The notes: generated by a model from the sequence alone, not told the origin. A stretch of 64,000 bases of DNA from Leptolyngbya boryana PCC 6306 (GCF_000353285.1 NZ_KB731324.1:266577-330576), one strand, 5' to 3'. Shown: positions 7,831-15,715, counted from the first letter of the stretch. Program-made: numbers and translations.

Positions 7831-8766
7831 TGCGATCAAAGGCAACTGCCTTTCTTCCAAAGCTTCTTAGAAGATTGGCAAGCTTATCAAGCAAATAAAG
7901 GCACTTATCCGGCAGGCTTACTTACTCTCAGTTCAGCCCTCCTAGTCTGGAGAGAAGGCGAAGGTCAGGGTGCCCCATGGAATGTGAACCATCTTGCTCT
8001 CTATTGCACCTTCGATACTCGTTTAATGAGCGCAGAAGGCACACTAGAAGCCCAACAGGAAAAGGTTGCGAAAACCCTCAAAAAGCTGACCCATCCAAAC
8101 CCAGATCCTCGCAATCATTCAACACTCGATCGCTTGCAGAACTTACCCGAACGTCCTAGCCGGACTCCTTACGTGGGCAATCCCGAAATTCTAGTTGGCA
8201 TCAGTATTGGGTTGGCTGACCCGATCACAGTAGCAGTTGTCAATGGCAGAACTGGAGAGATTCTCGCCTATCGTACACCTCGTGCATTGCTCGGTGAGCA
8301 ATACCACTTGCTCAACCGTCACCGTAAAGAGCAGCAGCACCGCTTGCAGCGTCACAAAAATCAACAGCGTGGAGTCGCATACCAACCCTCAGAATCAGAA
8401 CTGGGTCAGTATGTTGACCAGCTGTTGGCAAATTCCACCATTGACCTCGCTCGAACTTACCAAGCCGGCAGCATTGTAGTGCCTAACCTGAAGAACGTTC
8501 GAGATTTACTCGCCAGTGAGATTCAAGCAAGGGCTGAACAGAAGTGCCCAGGATCCGTTGCAGCTCAAAAGCAATACGCTAAAGCGTATCGTCAGGCAAT
8601 CCATCAATGGAGTTACAACAGACTGATTCAAGCCATCTGTAGTCAAGCGACTCAACGGGGTATCACCGTTGAAGTCGGATCCCAGCCTCTCAAAGGCAAT
8701 CCTCAAGAATTGGCAAAAGATATCGCGATCGCAGCTTATTACGCTCGTGCGATCACGGCAAAATAG
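7831..8766 (+). pseudogene. cas12k: cas12k, C-terminal half only (V-K CAST RNA-guided target binder)
   Basis: The frame is open directly from the IS1 edge (7828) and encodes about 311 residues; normal Cas12k has about 640. Recognisable Cas12k blocks are 'FLEDWQAYQANKGTYPAGL', 'GAPWNVNHLALYCTFDTRL', 'SAEGT', a RuvC-I-like 'ILVGISIGLADPITVAVVN' lacking the catalytic Asp (as in all Cas12k), 'IVVPNLKNVRDLLASEIQAR', 'KAYRQAIHQWSYNRLIQ' and 'VGSQPLKGNPQELAKDIA'. A GTG at 7984 could start a 260-residue fragment, but the guide-loading and PAM-reading N-terminal half is absent. In complete systems Cas12k, the crRNA and tracrRNA recruit TniQ, TnsC and TnsB to the target. Confidence 0.9.
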
Positions 8767-8809
8767 TCTGACTTTACAGTACGTCCGAACCAAGACAAGT
8801 TAAGATATG

Positions 8810-9146
8810 AGCAACAGCGCCGCAGTTCAAGCTCTCTAAGCCGCTGAACTGTGAAAAATGAGGGTCAGTTTGGTCGTTGTGAGACGACTGTGCTTTCCGA
8901 CCCTGGTAGCTGCCCGCTCGCTGACTGCCATCCTGGTACAGGTTTCGATTTGAGATTTGTGTGGGGATGGGAAGCTGTAGTTGTGGAGCCCGTTCTTCAA
9001 CTATAGCGCAGGTGCGCGCCCAGCAGAAGTGAGTCAAGCCTCCACCTCGTGAAGGCACAGGGGCATTATCTCATCAATTACTTGGTGCTGATAGTGTGAC
9101 TGAAGTTGCAGCTACTGAATCGCCTCCGAGCAAGGAGGAGTCCTCC
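8810..9146 (+). ncRNA. tracrRNA of the V-K CAST
   Basis: It lies between cas12k and the array, as expected. Blocks that I recognise from the characterised ShCAST tracrRNA occur in the same order: agcgccgcagttca, atgagggtcagtttg, tttccgaccctggtagctgc, a gcaggtgcgcgcccagca segment, and agctactgaatcgcctcc followed by gagcaaggagg. The last eight bases agtcctcc (9139-9146) form the anti-repeat. They pair with ggtgggct of the array repeat (6 Watson-Crick pairs, one wobble, one T-T) and perfectly with ggaggact of the homing guide. The exact 5' and 3' ends are estimates. Open frames on the minus strand here are shadows. Confidence 0.82.
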
Positions 9147-9344
9147 AATTCTTTTTGGCAAACCGCAGCGAGGGCAAAATCCCCGGGAGGTTCGCCAAAC
9201 CGCTAGGAGCCACTACTAGTGAACCTTTCATCCAGTTGAGGTATGTCGAAGTAAGTTTTCCAGAAAGTTGAAAGAGTACTTTTTAGCGAGGTTTGCCAAA
9301 AGGCAGCTTGGAAAGCTTACAGGAGAAGAATTCTAGCGCTGGGA
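9147..9344. other. Gap between tracrRNA and CRISPR array, no gene seen
   Basis: It contains a tract that may form a weak hairpin (cgcagcgaggg, ccccggga) and no credible frame. The leader of the array would be expected here. A gttgaaag near 9265 resembles a repeat 3' end but has no upstream repeat sequence. Confidence 0.4.
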
Positions 9345-9597
9345 GTTGCGATCAGCCTCCCACGAATAGGTGGGCTGAAAGTCGAGAATGAGTTGGGGAA
9401 ACCCCACCAATGCTCGTGTTGCGATCAGCCTCCCACGAATAGGTGGGCTGAAAGTTGGGATGATCAGCAGCTCAATCAGTACGCCGATGTTGCGATCAGC
9501 CTCCCACGAATAGGTGGGCTGAAAGAAAAGATGATGCTTGTTGTGCCAGCTGATCGGATTATTGCAATCAGCCTCCCACGAATGGGTGGGCTGAAAG
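9345..9597 (+). CRISPR. CRISPR array of the V-K CAST: four 37-bp repeats, three spacers
   Basis: Repeats lie at 9345-9381, 9418-9454, 9489-9525 and 9561-9597. The first three are identical (gttgcgatcagcctcccacg then aataggtgggctgaaag). The fourth differs at three positions (first base a, g to a at position 6, aatagg to aatggg), as usual for the terminal repeat. Spacers are 36, 34 and 35 nt. Repeats ending in gggctgaaag are typical of V-K arrays (ShCAST ends in gggttgaaag). Transcription is presumably left to right, in the same direction as cas12k and the tracrRNA. No spacer matches other sequence in the window that I could find. Confidence 0.95.
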
Positions 9598-9757
9598 CTC
9601 AGAGCAGAAAGTATAAATACTATGAGCTCAATGTGATTGTTGAAACATCAAATTCAATTAGCCTCAGCAAGAGGTAGCAAGTTGAATTTATAAACTACTT
9701 AACTACTAGCAACTTAATAAATCCAAACCAAAAGAGCTAACACACTAATATTTTCTA

Positions 9758-9790
9758 TTGGAGGACTGAAAGGTGCATTCGATTCGTAAT
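9758..9790 (+). ncRNA. Delocalised homing crRNA: atypical repeat plus 18-nt spacer against tRNA-Thr
   Basis: Outside the array, an atypical repeat 3' end ttggaggactgaaag (to 9772) is followed by gtgcattcgattcgtaat (9773-9790). This 18-nt segment is identical to the minus strand of the tRNA-Thr gene at 10043-10026, covering its anticodon arm. The base before the protospacer on that strand is preceded by ggta, which fits the NGTN/GTN PAM of V-K systems. The match stops after 18 nt, similar to known homing spacers, which are shorter than array spacers. The short repeat is an exact complement of the tracrRNA anti-repeat agtcctcc. This guide explains why the element sits beside this tRNA. Confidence 0.9.
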
Positions 9791-9816
9791 TGGTCAGCAT
9801 TCTTTCTTGATTTCAA

Positions 9817-9986
9817 GTGACATAAATCTGCAAGTCGCATTATTGAAACAAATAGCGACATTAATCTGCGAAGAGCAGGGATTTACTAATTTGCGACACT
9901 AATTTGCGAAATGATATCCATATTGCCAAAAATCATCAAAAACGACATTAATTTGCGAATTGCGACATTTAATGTGCGAACGTACA
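9817..9986. repeat. CAST transposon end with five TnsB-like binding repeats; possible TAAAA target duplicate
   Basis: Five copies of a (g)cgacattaatttgcgaa-like motif lie at about 9817-9833, 9855-9872, 9893-9910, 9942-9959 and 9962-9980, all in the same direction. The terminal bases read outward ...gcgaacgtaca, so the other strand begins tgtacgttcgc, matching the TGTAC...ACA ends of CASTs. The next bases taaaa (9987-9991) could be the 5-bp target duplication, but the second copy is not in the window. This is the target-proximal end, corresponding to the end called LE in ShCAST if my recollection is right. Confidence 0.85.
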
Positions 9987-9992
9987 TAAAAA

Positions 9993-10063
9993 GCCGATGA
10001 TGGGATTTGAACCCATGACCTTTCGATTACGAATCGAATGCACTACCACTGTGCTACATCGGC
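9993..10063 (-). tRNA. tRNA-Thr (anticodon CGU)
   Basis: On the minus strand: acceptor gccgatg/catcggc (7 bp), D arm with agtggtagt, anticodon stem ttcga/tcgaa with loop ttcgtaa (anticodon CGT), and T arm atggg-ttcaaat-cccat. CCA is not encoded. The gene is intact. It is the attachment site of the adjacent CAST remnant, whose end lies 6 bp beyond the tRNA 3' end, and the homing guide matches its anticodon arm. Confidence 0.96.
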
Positions 10064-10132
10064 AAAAGGCCTCATGCAGTATAACAGATAATCGTTCGTT
10101 TCTGAAACAGAAATTGCAGAAAATTCCATCTC

Positions 10133-10432
10133 ATGTCACGATCGACAAAAATCCTCCCTTATTATATGAGCCAGCAATCCGAACGTCTGAGACAATCCGA
10201 TCCCGAAAAATATGCGCGGCTCAAAGCCGAAGCCGCTGCACCTTATCGAGGATTGCGGAAATTTATCTACATTGCATTTGGTGGCTCAGGCGCGATTGGA
10301 GCTTTCGTCTTTCTCGCCCAAACGCTGGCAGGACGAGATCTGGAAACGGCACTTCCAAATCTTGCCCTGCAACTGGGCGTAATTGCATTGATGGTCTGGC
10401 TCTTTCGATTCGAGAATCGTTCATCAAAATAG
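10133..10432 (+). CDS. DUF3493 family small membrane protein
   Basis: 99 residues (66 shorter-start alternative: ATG at 10166). The conserved block 'DPEKYARLKAEAAAPYRGLRKFIYIAFGGSG' identifies DUF3493, a family found in cyanobacteria and chloroplasts and related to the low-PSII-accumulation (LPA1/REP27) proteins. Two hydrophobic segments follow, at about 42-66 ('FIYIAFGGSGAIGAFVFLAQ') and about 74-90 ('LALQLGVIALMVWLF'). It is probably a thylakoid or cytoplasmic membrane protein with a role in photosystem maintenance, as inferred from the family. It stands alone between the tRNA-Thr gene and the convergent SLH gene. Confidence 0.8.
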   Translation: MSRSTKILPYYMSQQSERLRQSDPEKYARLKAEAAAPYRGLRKFIYIAFGGSGAIGAFVFLAQTLAGRDLETALPNLALQLGVIALMVWLFRFENRSSK

Positions 10433-10445
10433 CTAGAACTCGAAT

Positions 10446-12050
10446 CTAACGGGCAACACCCACCACGTAGGGAGAAGAAATCGCTTCAGCCTTGCCTGCG
10501 CTCACTAACGCCTGATAGATAAATGCAGCAACTTCTGCGCGAGTTGCATCCCGATTGGGATTAAATTGTCCGACCGTCGGATAGTTCACCACGATTTGAC
10601 GTTGAGTTGCCGCCGCGATCGGACTTCTTGCCCAAGTTGGAATCGAAGCTGCATCTTGGAAGCGAGACAGGAGCGACGGATCACCCGCTCCAAACTCTAA
10701 TCCATTCGACAAAGCCACTAAGGACTGAACCTTCGGAATCCGTTGTTCAGGTCGGAACGTCCCACCCGGAAATCCTGCCATAAACCCACCGCGCGCAGCC
10801 GACTGAATCGCAGCAAAGCCCCAATATCTGCTAGAAACATCTGAGAAGTTGACTGCGGCATTCTTGGGAGCAGGGGCAAACGCTTTCAGCACGATCGCGG
10901 CAAACTGAGCACGCGTGACCGGATCATTCGGTTTGAATGTGCCATCTGGAAAGCCCGTAATAATCCCCCTTGATGCTAAAGCTTGGACATACTGCTGCGC
11001 CCAATGTCCTTGTACATCAGAAAAAGCGATTGCGCCACCAGGAGCAAAATTAATCAGACCTGCAATCTTTTTCTGATCCAGCTGATTCCCGATCGCAGTG
11101 AGAACATTCTGAGTCGTATTGTTAATATCGCGCCCTTTACTATTGCGGATCGTATTATTGCCAAGGCTTTCCGGTGTACCTAAATCAGGCTGAGCACTAC
11201 TAAGAACTACAATGCCATCTTCGCTACTATCCGCAATCATATTGCCTCGGAGCACGGGTTTTGCAGAATCACCAATCACAAATCCACCCCGGTTTTTGAC
11301 GATCTGATTGCCTTCAATCAGCGCCGTTGCTGTTCCATTAATCGCAAGCCCAAATCCCGTTTCAGTAAAGGAATTGTTCTTCACTTGACCGCTCGCAGCT
11401 CTCGTAATCGAGATTCCATTGCCTTGGTTTTTAACAAAAACATTGTCCGTTACAGTTGGGCTGGCATTCCCTGTAATAAAGACCCCTTCACGAACGCTAT
11501 TGGCAAACGTGTTGTTTGAGATCGTGGGACTACCTTCCTCCACCCAAATTCCGGTTCCACGCGAGTTTTCATTTGTTACTGTCACCCCGCGAACCTGGCT
11601 CCCTTGTGCCAACCACATCGATACATTTTGTTTTGCGAAAGAGCGACTGATAATATCGCCCCCTCCTTGAATGATCGTGGATTGACCTTTGGTTGCTTCA
11701 TCTCCTCGAACCGTTACCCCTGCTTTAACAATCAAGGGAAAGACTTCGCCAGATTGAAGATTGTAAGTTCCAGGAGCCAATTGAACGATCGTGCCTGCGG
11801 TCGCTTGATCGAGGGCAAATTTCAGCGTTTTGAAGGGAACTGCCTCTGTCCGCCCGGCAGTGGTTTGATCCGTTCCTCTGGCAGGGTTAACGTATAAGAT
11901 TGTCGTCCCCACAGTGTTGAGCGGAACGGTTAGCGTTTCTGGAGGTGGGGTGACTTGGGCTTTCAGCGCCGTTTGTCCACCGAGCCAGAGTAAGGAAATC
12001 AAGCCCAAGGGCGCGATCGCAAGAATTTTAGAAGTGCCTAGACGTGTCAT
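10446..12050 (-). CDS. DUF1565 beta-helix protein with SLH domains, secreted
   Basis: 534 residues. A signal peptide or N-terminal anchor lies at about 1-32 ('ILAIAPLGLISLLWLGG' then 'ALKAQ'). A DUF1565 segment ('ILYVNPARGTDQTTAGRTEAVPFKTLKFALDQA') is followed by a right-handed parallel beta-helix with pectate-lyase-like rungs ('GNASPTVTDNVFVKN', 'GTATALIEGNQIVKN'), and then three S-layer homology domains from about 345 ('FSDVQGHWAQQYVQALASRGIITGFPDGTF'). SLH domains attach proteins to peptidoglycan-linked polymer or act in outer-membrane anchoring. It is probably a periplasmic or cell-surface protein. The substrate, if any, is not evident. Confidence 0.88.
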   Translation of the reverse strand: MTRLGTSKILAIAPLGLISLLWLGGQTALKAQVTPPPETLTVPLNTVGTTILYVNPARGTDQTTAGRTEAVPFKTLKFALDQATAGTIVQLAPGTYNLQSGEVFPLIVKAGVTVRGDEATKGQSTIIQGGGDIISRSFAKQNVSMWLAQGSQVRGVTVTNENSRGTGIWVEEGSPTISNNTFANSVREGVFITGNASPTVTDNVFVKNQGNGISITRAASGQVKNNSFTETGFGLAINGTATALIEGNQIVKNRGGFVIGDSAKPVLRGNMIADSSEDGIVVLSSAQPDLGTPESLGNNTIRNSKGRDINNTTQNVLTAIGNQLDQKKIAGLINFAPGGAIAFSDVQGHWAQQYVQALASRGIITGFPDGTFKPNDPVTRAQFAAIVLKAFAPAPKNAAVNFSDVSSRYWGFAAIQSAARGGFMAGFPGGTFRPEQRIPKVQSLVALSNGLEFGAGDPSLLSRFQDAASIPTWARSPIAAATQRQIVVNYPTVGQFNPNRDATRAEVAAFIYQALVSAGKAEAISSPYVVGVAR

Positions 12051-12305
12051 ATGTTCTCTATACAGGGAAGGGGGTGAATGCCAGGATTGACCTTGTATCT
12101 AATCGAAAATGACCAGCCTGGATAGATGCAAGTTCCCCAGGATTGGCTACTGAAATATACCGCAAGATTTCGGAAAGCGATGCACCAGAAATATGAAGGA
12201 TTGATCGATTTTTGTAAGAAGAGTGCGATCGCATTTCTTCAGACGGTGGCAGATGATCGGTTTTCTCGGATACTAGAAGAGACGACAGCCAGTTGGGAGT
12301 CAGTG

Positions 12306-13445
12306 ATGTTATCAAAAGGGTTTGAAATTGAGGTCTATACCGGCACACCTCAAGGAGATGTCGTCGGGATGTCTGATGAGATTGTTGCGGCGTTAGATGG
12401 GTTTGTCCGAGAACCCGATAGCCGCAATGTTGAATACACGACCCCGCCTTGTTTTCGATATGAGCGATCGCTGTGTGATTTGGTCACGCCTCGGCTGCGG
12501 TTACGTCAATTTTTAAAGTCAAAAGGTGATTACACCTTAATTCCAGGAAGTACATTGCCCTTAGCAGGACAGGGCGATCGGTTTTGGCGATCTGATCCAG
12601 CCAATCCTTATCATGATTATATTGAGAAGACTTACGGTACAAAAGTTGTTACTGCAAGTGTACATATTAATATTGGCATCAGTGATCCTGAAGTATTGAT
12701 GCGAGCGTGTCGCTTAGTGAGAATGGAAGCGCCGTTGTATTTAGCCTTGAGTGCTGCATCGCCTTGGTTTAATGGCGAAATGACGGGGTATCATTCCACG
12801 CGCTGGGGACTGTTTCCGAAAACGCCTGCTCATGTGCCAATCTTTGAAAGCCATGCTCACTTTATTCGGTGGACAGAGGAGCAAATTGCGATCGGCACGA
12901 TGCAAAATGTGCGTCATCTCTGGTCTGCGGTGCGTCCGAACGGTGATCGCCGTCCTTACAATTTGAATCGCTTAGAATTGAGAATTTGTGATTTGGTCTC
13001 TGATCCGATCGCGTTGCTGGCAGTGACTGCATTGTTAGAAGCTCGGCTGCAGCAATTGATTGCAGATCCCAGTCTTGATCCGTTGCAGCAGAGCAAGTTG
13101 AATGCAGAAGATTTAGTTGAAATTGCCAATGAGAATGAGGCAGCAGCAGCTAAATCCAGTTTGGATGCAGAGTTGAGACATTGGCAAGACGGACAGCCGA
13201 TTTTGGCGCGTGAATGGATTGAGCAACTGTATGCTGAGACGTTTGCGATCGCGAAAAAAGCAGGCTTTAGTTGTTTCTTGCTGCCTGTGAAGAAGATTCT
13301 CCGCGAAGGCAATGAGGCACAACGCTGGATCAAACTGAGCGAACAAGGCTTGAACAATCGAGAAATCCTGGTGCAATCGATTCAAGCGATGCAACTGCGA
13401 GAAAAAGAACTCGAAGGGCAAATTTGCCAATCATTGGTTGCTTAG
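12306..13445 (+). CDS. gshA: Glutamate-cysteine ligase (cyanobacterial type)
   Basis: It catalyses the first step of glutathione synthesis (ATP-dependent glutamate plus cysteine). The cyanobacterial family begins with a motif like 'LSKGFEIEVYTGTPQGD' and has about 380 residues. The ATG at 12306, preceded by gttgggag, gives 380 residues with this motif at the start, so I prefer it. The frame is also open from an ATG at 12126, which would add 60 residues of unclear origin. Other conserved parts are 'DSRNVEYTTPPCFRYE', 'TASVHINIGISDPEVLMRA', 'YLALSAASPWFNGEMTGYHSTRW' and 'RPYNLNRLELRICDLVSDP'. It is divergent from the SLH gene. gshB is not in the window. Confidence 0.88.
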   Translation: MLSKGFEIEVYTGTPQGDVVGMSDEIVAALDGFVREPDSRNVEYTTPPCFRYERSLCDLVTPRLRLRQFLKSKGDYTLIPGSTLPLAGQGDRFWRSDPANPYHDYIEKTYGTKVVTASVHINIGISDPEVLMRACRLVRMEAPLYLALSAASPWFNGEMTGYHSTRWGLFPKTPAHVPIFESHAHFIRWTEEQIAIGTMQNVRHLWSAVRPNGDRRPYNLNRLELRICDLVSDPIALLAVTALLEARLQQLIADPSLDPLQQSKLNAEDLVEIANENEAAAAKSSLDAELRHWQDGQPILAREWIEQLYAETFAIAKKAGFSCFLLPVKKILREGNEAQRWIKLSEQGLNNREILVQSIQAMQLREKELEGQICQSLVA

Positions 13446-13509
13446 TAATCGCGATCTGGTTTCGACGACAAACGATGTCGATCTTGTTGAGTTGTAACTG
13501 CTCAAGAGA

Positions 13510-13568
13510 GTGGGGAGTAGGGGGTAGGGAGTAGGGAACTACCAAAAGAACTACTCCCCACTCCCCAC
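13510..13568. repeat. G-rich intergenic inverted repeat (gtggggagtag type)
   Basis: The left arm gtggggagtag...ggtagggagtaggg and the right arm ctactccccactccccac can fold into a long hairpin. The same heptamer-like unit (gggagta/gggagtg) occurs at 29707-29800 and, as a single arm, at 41325-41348. It is probably a dispersed cyanobacterial repeat; it may also end transcription of gshA. Confidence 0.7.
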
Positions 13569-13703
13569 CTGATTTAGGACTACCACATTAGCTCCAAATG
13601 TTGATCGAAGCTGATAATTTGTCCTTTTTTAGCGAATTTTCACGATCGAGATCGCACGGTACACTTACAGGCAAAACCTGTAAGTTGTTTACGCAGCAAG
13701 CTT

Positions 13704-13874
13704 ATGATGCATCATCGTTTTGATCGGCGGATGCTGATCCGGCTATTCGCGCTCCTCTCAATCACGGGAACCATTGCCGCTCTTTTGCCTCTACCAAATT
13801 TTGACTCGCAAGCGAGATCGGTCGATTCGATGACTCCATTGCGTCAATCTTTGTCCGGTCTGTACGGCAATTAA
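13704..13874 (+). CDS. Small hypothetical protein with N-terminal membrane segment or signal peptide
   Basis: 56 residues from paired ATG codons at 13704 and 13707. The N-terminus is basic ('HHRFDRRMLIR'), followed by a hydrophobic stretch 'LFALLSITGTIAALLPLP' and a polar tail ending 'RQSLSGLYGN'. The pattern is that of an exported or membrane-tethered small protein. It ends 3 bp before the convergent aldolase gene. The family is not recognised. The coding probability is moderate: the composition is protein-like, but there is no strong ribosome-binding site. Confidence 0.5.
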   Translation: MMHHRFDRRMLIRLFALLSITGTIAALLPLPNFDSQARSVDSMTPLRQSLSGLYGN

Positions 13875-13876
13875 TA

Positions 13877-14776
13877 TTAATTTCTGTGGGCTGCTGCTGC
13901 CAAAACCGTAGCATAGGGAGTCTCGTGGAGATGAGCTTTACCGACAGAGCCAAATAATTCTAGTTTCTCAAGAATCACATCTTGCATAGCTGCGATCGCT
14001 TCCCCGGTCACTTCTAGTAAGTCCTTCTCCTGCTGCCCACAAATCTCATCTTTGAGTGCCTGCATATACGCCTGCCGGACTTCGGTATTGACATTAAACT
14101 TACACACCCCAAGCTGAATCGAGCGCGCGATCATCTCGGCAGGCAACCCAGATGCACCATGCAAAACGAGAGGAATGTCGAGTAACATCCGAATCTGTTC
14201 TAAGCGCGGAAAATCTAAACGGGGAGGACTTTTATATTCCCCGTGAACATTCCCGATCGTCACTGCCAAAGCATCGACATTCGTCGCTTTGACAAATTCG
14301 ACGGCTTGCTGAGGATCCGTCATTTTTGCTTCTTTTTCAGCGATTGTTAATCCGTCTTCTGTGCCGCTGATTCGTCCAATCTCCGCTTCGACGATCGCAT
14401 GATAAGAATGCGCCAATCGCGTCATATTGCGCGTAAATTCTAGATTTTGCTCATAGGGAAGCGGCGAGCCATCCGCCATAATTGAGCGCACACCATCTTG
14501 CAAAACCCGATCGATATCTTTCACGGAAGTACTGTGATCGAGATGTACTGAAATGGGCACAGTTGCAGCTTCTGCGGCTTCTAAGCACAGAGCAACCAGA
14601 GGAGAACTGCCATATTTCAAAGCGCTTGGATGCAATTGCAGCATGGCAGGACTACGACTGATCTCGGCGGCATTGATCACTGCTTTTACGCCTTCGAGAT
14701 TGTAAACATTGAACGCTCCGATCGCAAAAATATTTCGGCGAGCCGTTTCCAAGAGTTCCCGTGTCGAAGTCAGCAT
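13877..14776 (-). CDS. Class II ketose-bisphosphate aldolase
   Basis: 299 residues. The zinc-binding motif 'ISVHLDHSTSVKDIDRVL' (about residues 75-92) contains the catalytic D and a zinc-ligand His. Other motifs are 'IVEAEIGRISGTEDG', 'LAVTIGNVHGEYK' and 'PLVLHGASGLPAEM' (further His ligands and phosphate binding), and 'GVCKFNVNTEVRQAY'. The length is closer to fructose/tagatose-bisphosphate aldolases of the Gat/Agp type than to the 359-residue main cyanobacterial FbaA, so it may be an accessory aldolase. Reaction: reversible cleavage of a ketose 1,6-bisphosphate to DHAP and an aldehyde phosphate. Single gene, divergent from the DUF1995 gene. Confidence 0.87.
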   Translation of the reverse strand: MLTSTRELLETARRNIFAIGAFNVYNLEGVKAVINAAEISRSPAMLQLHPSALKYGSSPLVALCLEAAEAATVPISVHLDHSTSVKDIDRVLQDGVRSIMADGSPLPYEQNLEFTRNMTRLAHSYHAIVEAEIGRISGTEDGLTIAEKEAKMTDPQQAVEFVKATNVDALAVTIGNVHGEYKSPPRLDFPRLEQIRMLLDIPLVLHGASGLPAEMIARSIQLGVCKFNVNTEVRQAYMQALKDEICGQQEKDLLEVTGEAIAAMQDVILEKLELFGSVGKAHLHETPYATVLAAAAHRN

Positions 14777-14849
14777 CCGTTGCGGCTCCCGATAGAATTA
14801 AGACTAGACCGAATTGTACGATAAGACTTTGCAGTTTAAAAAAATCGTT

Positions 14850-15572
14850 ATGCCTGAATTGCCAGATACCTTAGAAGATGCGATCGCGCAAGCCCAAATC
14901 GCGACCCAAGCGGCTCTAGAAGCGGGTTATACCCGGTTACAAGTCGAACTCGTGTTTCCAGAGTTGAAACCAATGCCGATCGCAGAGCAATTCATTACGA
15001 TGTTTCGCGATCGCGGTGCAGGGCTGAAACTCTTTTTCACAGACTCCGGGATTGCTGCACTCGCAAAACGAGATTGGGGCGACTTACCCCACCAAATCCG
15101 CAGCTTAGATGTTGCAGGCTCCCGGCAGACGACCCCCGTTACAGAACAAGTTGATCCCGAAGACGAACTTTACGTCTTTGTTTCTCCGAGTGCCGTGGAA
15201 GTTCCCCCAGTCGAGCAAATTTGCAATGCCGCCGGAGAACGCCCAGTGATTCTGCTCAATCCAAGATTAGAAGACGTCGCAACAATCGGCATTGGCTATG
15301 CAGGACGGCAACTGAGACAGCGATTTTTAGACACGATCGAGCCTTGTTATTATTTGCGTCCGCTGGATGATCAATCCGCAATTTTTCGCTGCTATCCGTC
15401 CCCTTGGCAAGTCTGGTATGCGCCTGATGGAACTTATGAACTGATTGCCGAGGAGCGCGATCGCCCTGACTCTGAGAAACTCGATGAAATTTTTGCCAAA
15501 GCATTAGGTCAATCGGCAAAACCAAGTTTATTCGCCGGATTGCAACAATTCATCAAGGCGTTAGGAAGATAA
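14850..15572 (+). CDS. DUF1995 family protein
   Basis: About 240 residues from the ATG at 14850; the GTG/TTG-type extension to 14814 is less likely because 'MPELPDTLEDAIAQAQ' is the usual family start. Conserved segments are 'YTRLQVELVFPELKPMPIAEQF', 'LYVFVSPSAVEVPPVEQIC', 'PVILLNPRLEDVATIGIGYAGRQLRQRFL' and 'CYYLRPLDDQSAIFRCYPSPWQVW'. The family is present in cyanobacteria and plant plastids (the LPA3 photosystem II assembly factor belongs to it). It is likely soluble. A role in photosystem II biogenesis is inferred from the plant homologue only. Confidence 0.82.
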   Translation: MPELPDTLEDAIAQAQIATQAALEAGYTRLQVELVFPELKPMPIAEQFITMFRDRGAGLKLFFTDSGIAALAKRDWGDLPHQIRSLDVAGSRQTTPVTEQVDPEDELYVFVSPSAVEVPPVEQICNAAGERPVILLNPRLEDVATIGIGYAGRQLRQRFLDTIEPCYYLRPLDDQSAIFRCYPSPWQVWYAPDGTYELIAEERDRPDSEKLDEIFAKALGQSAKPSLFAGLQQFIKALGR

Positions 15573-15715
15573 AGTTCCCATAGAAAATCCGCGTTTCAGT
15601 CAAATTTCAGTCAACTTTAGAAGTGGACAGGGCATAATTGTGGCATACGCTCAGATCCGTATGCTCAGTTTCTGCTGTGTAATTTCTAGTCTTACTGTTT
15701 CCTAAGGACGATCGC

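Larger units (their letters stand above)
7831..9986 (+). mobile_element. Remnant of a type V-K CRISPR-associated transposon (CAST)
   Basis: In order: the 3' part of cas12k, a tracrRNA region, a CRISPR array of four 37-bp repeats, a separate homing guide, and a Tn7-like end terminating in ...cgtaca at 9986, six bases before a tRNA-Thr gene. This is the order found in V-K systems between cas12k and the target-proximal end. tnsB, tnsC and tniQ, which should precede cas12k, are not present anywhere from 1 to 7828, and the second transposon end is not visible. The element cannot transpose by itself but keeps its guides. The cut on the left coincides exactly with the edge of IS1. Confidence 0.88.

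Noticed and set aside
8774-9058. 94-residue minus-strand frame over the tracrRNA
   Set aside because: It lies over conserved tracrRNA blocks and has no protein features.
9258-9285. gaaagttgaaag as another degenerate CRISPR repeat
   Set aside because: Only the last eight bases resemble the repeat; no upstream repeat sequence and no spacer with a match in the window.
9393-9677. 94-residue open frame across the CRISPR array
   Set aside because: It is made of translated repeats ('ISLPRIGGLK' repeated) and spacers; not a protein-coding gene.
12126-12305. 60-residue N-terminal extension of gshA
   Set aside because: Family members start at the equivalent of 12306; the extension has no recognised domain. 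It remains possible but is not preferred.
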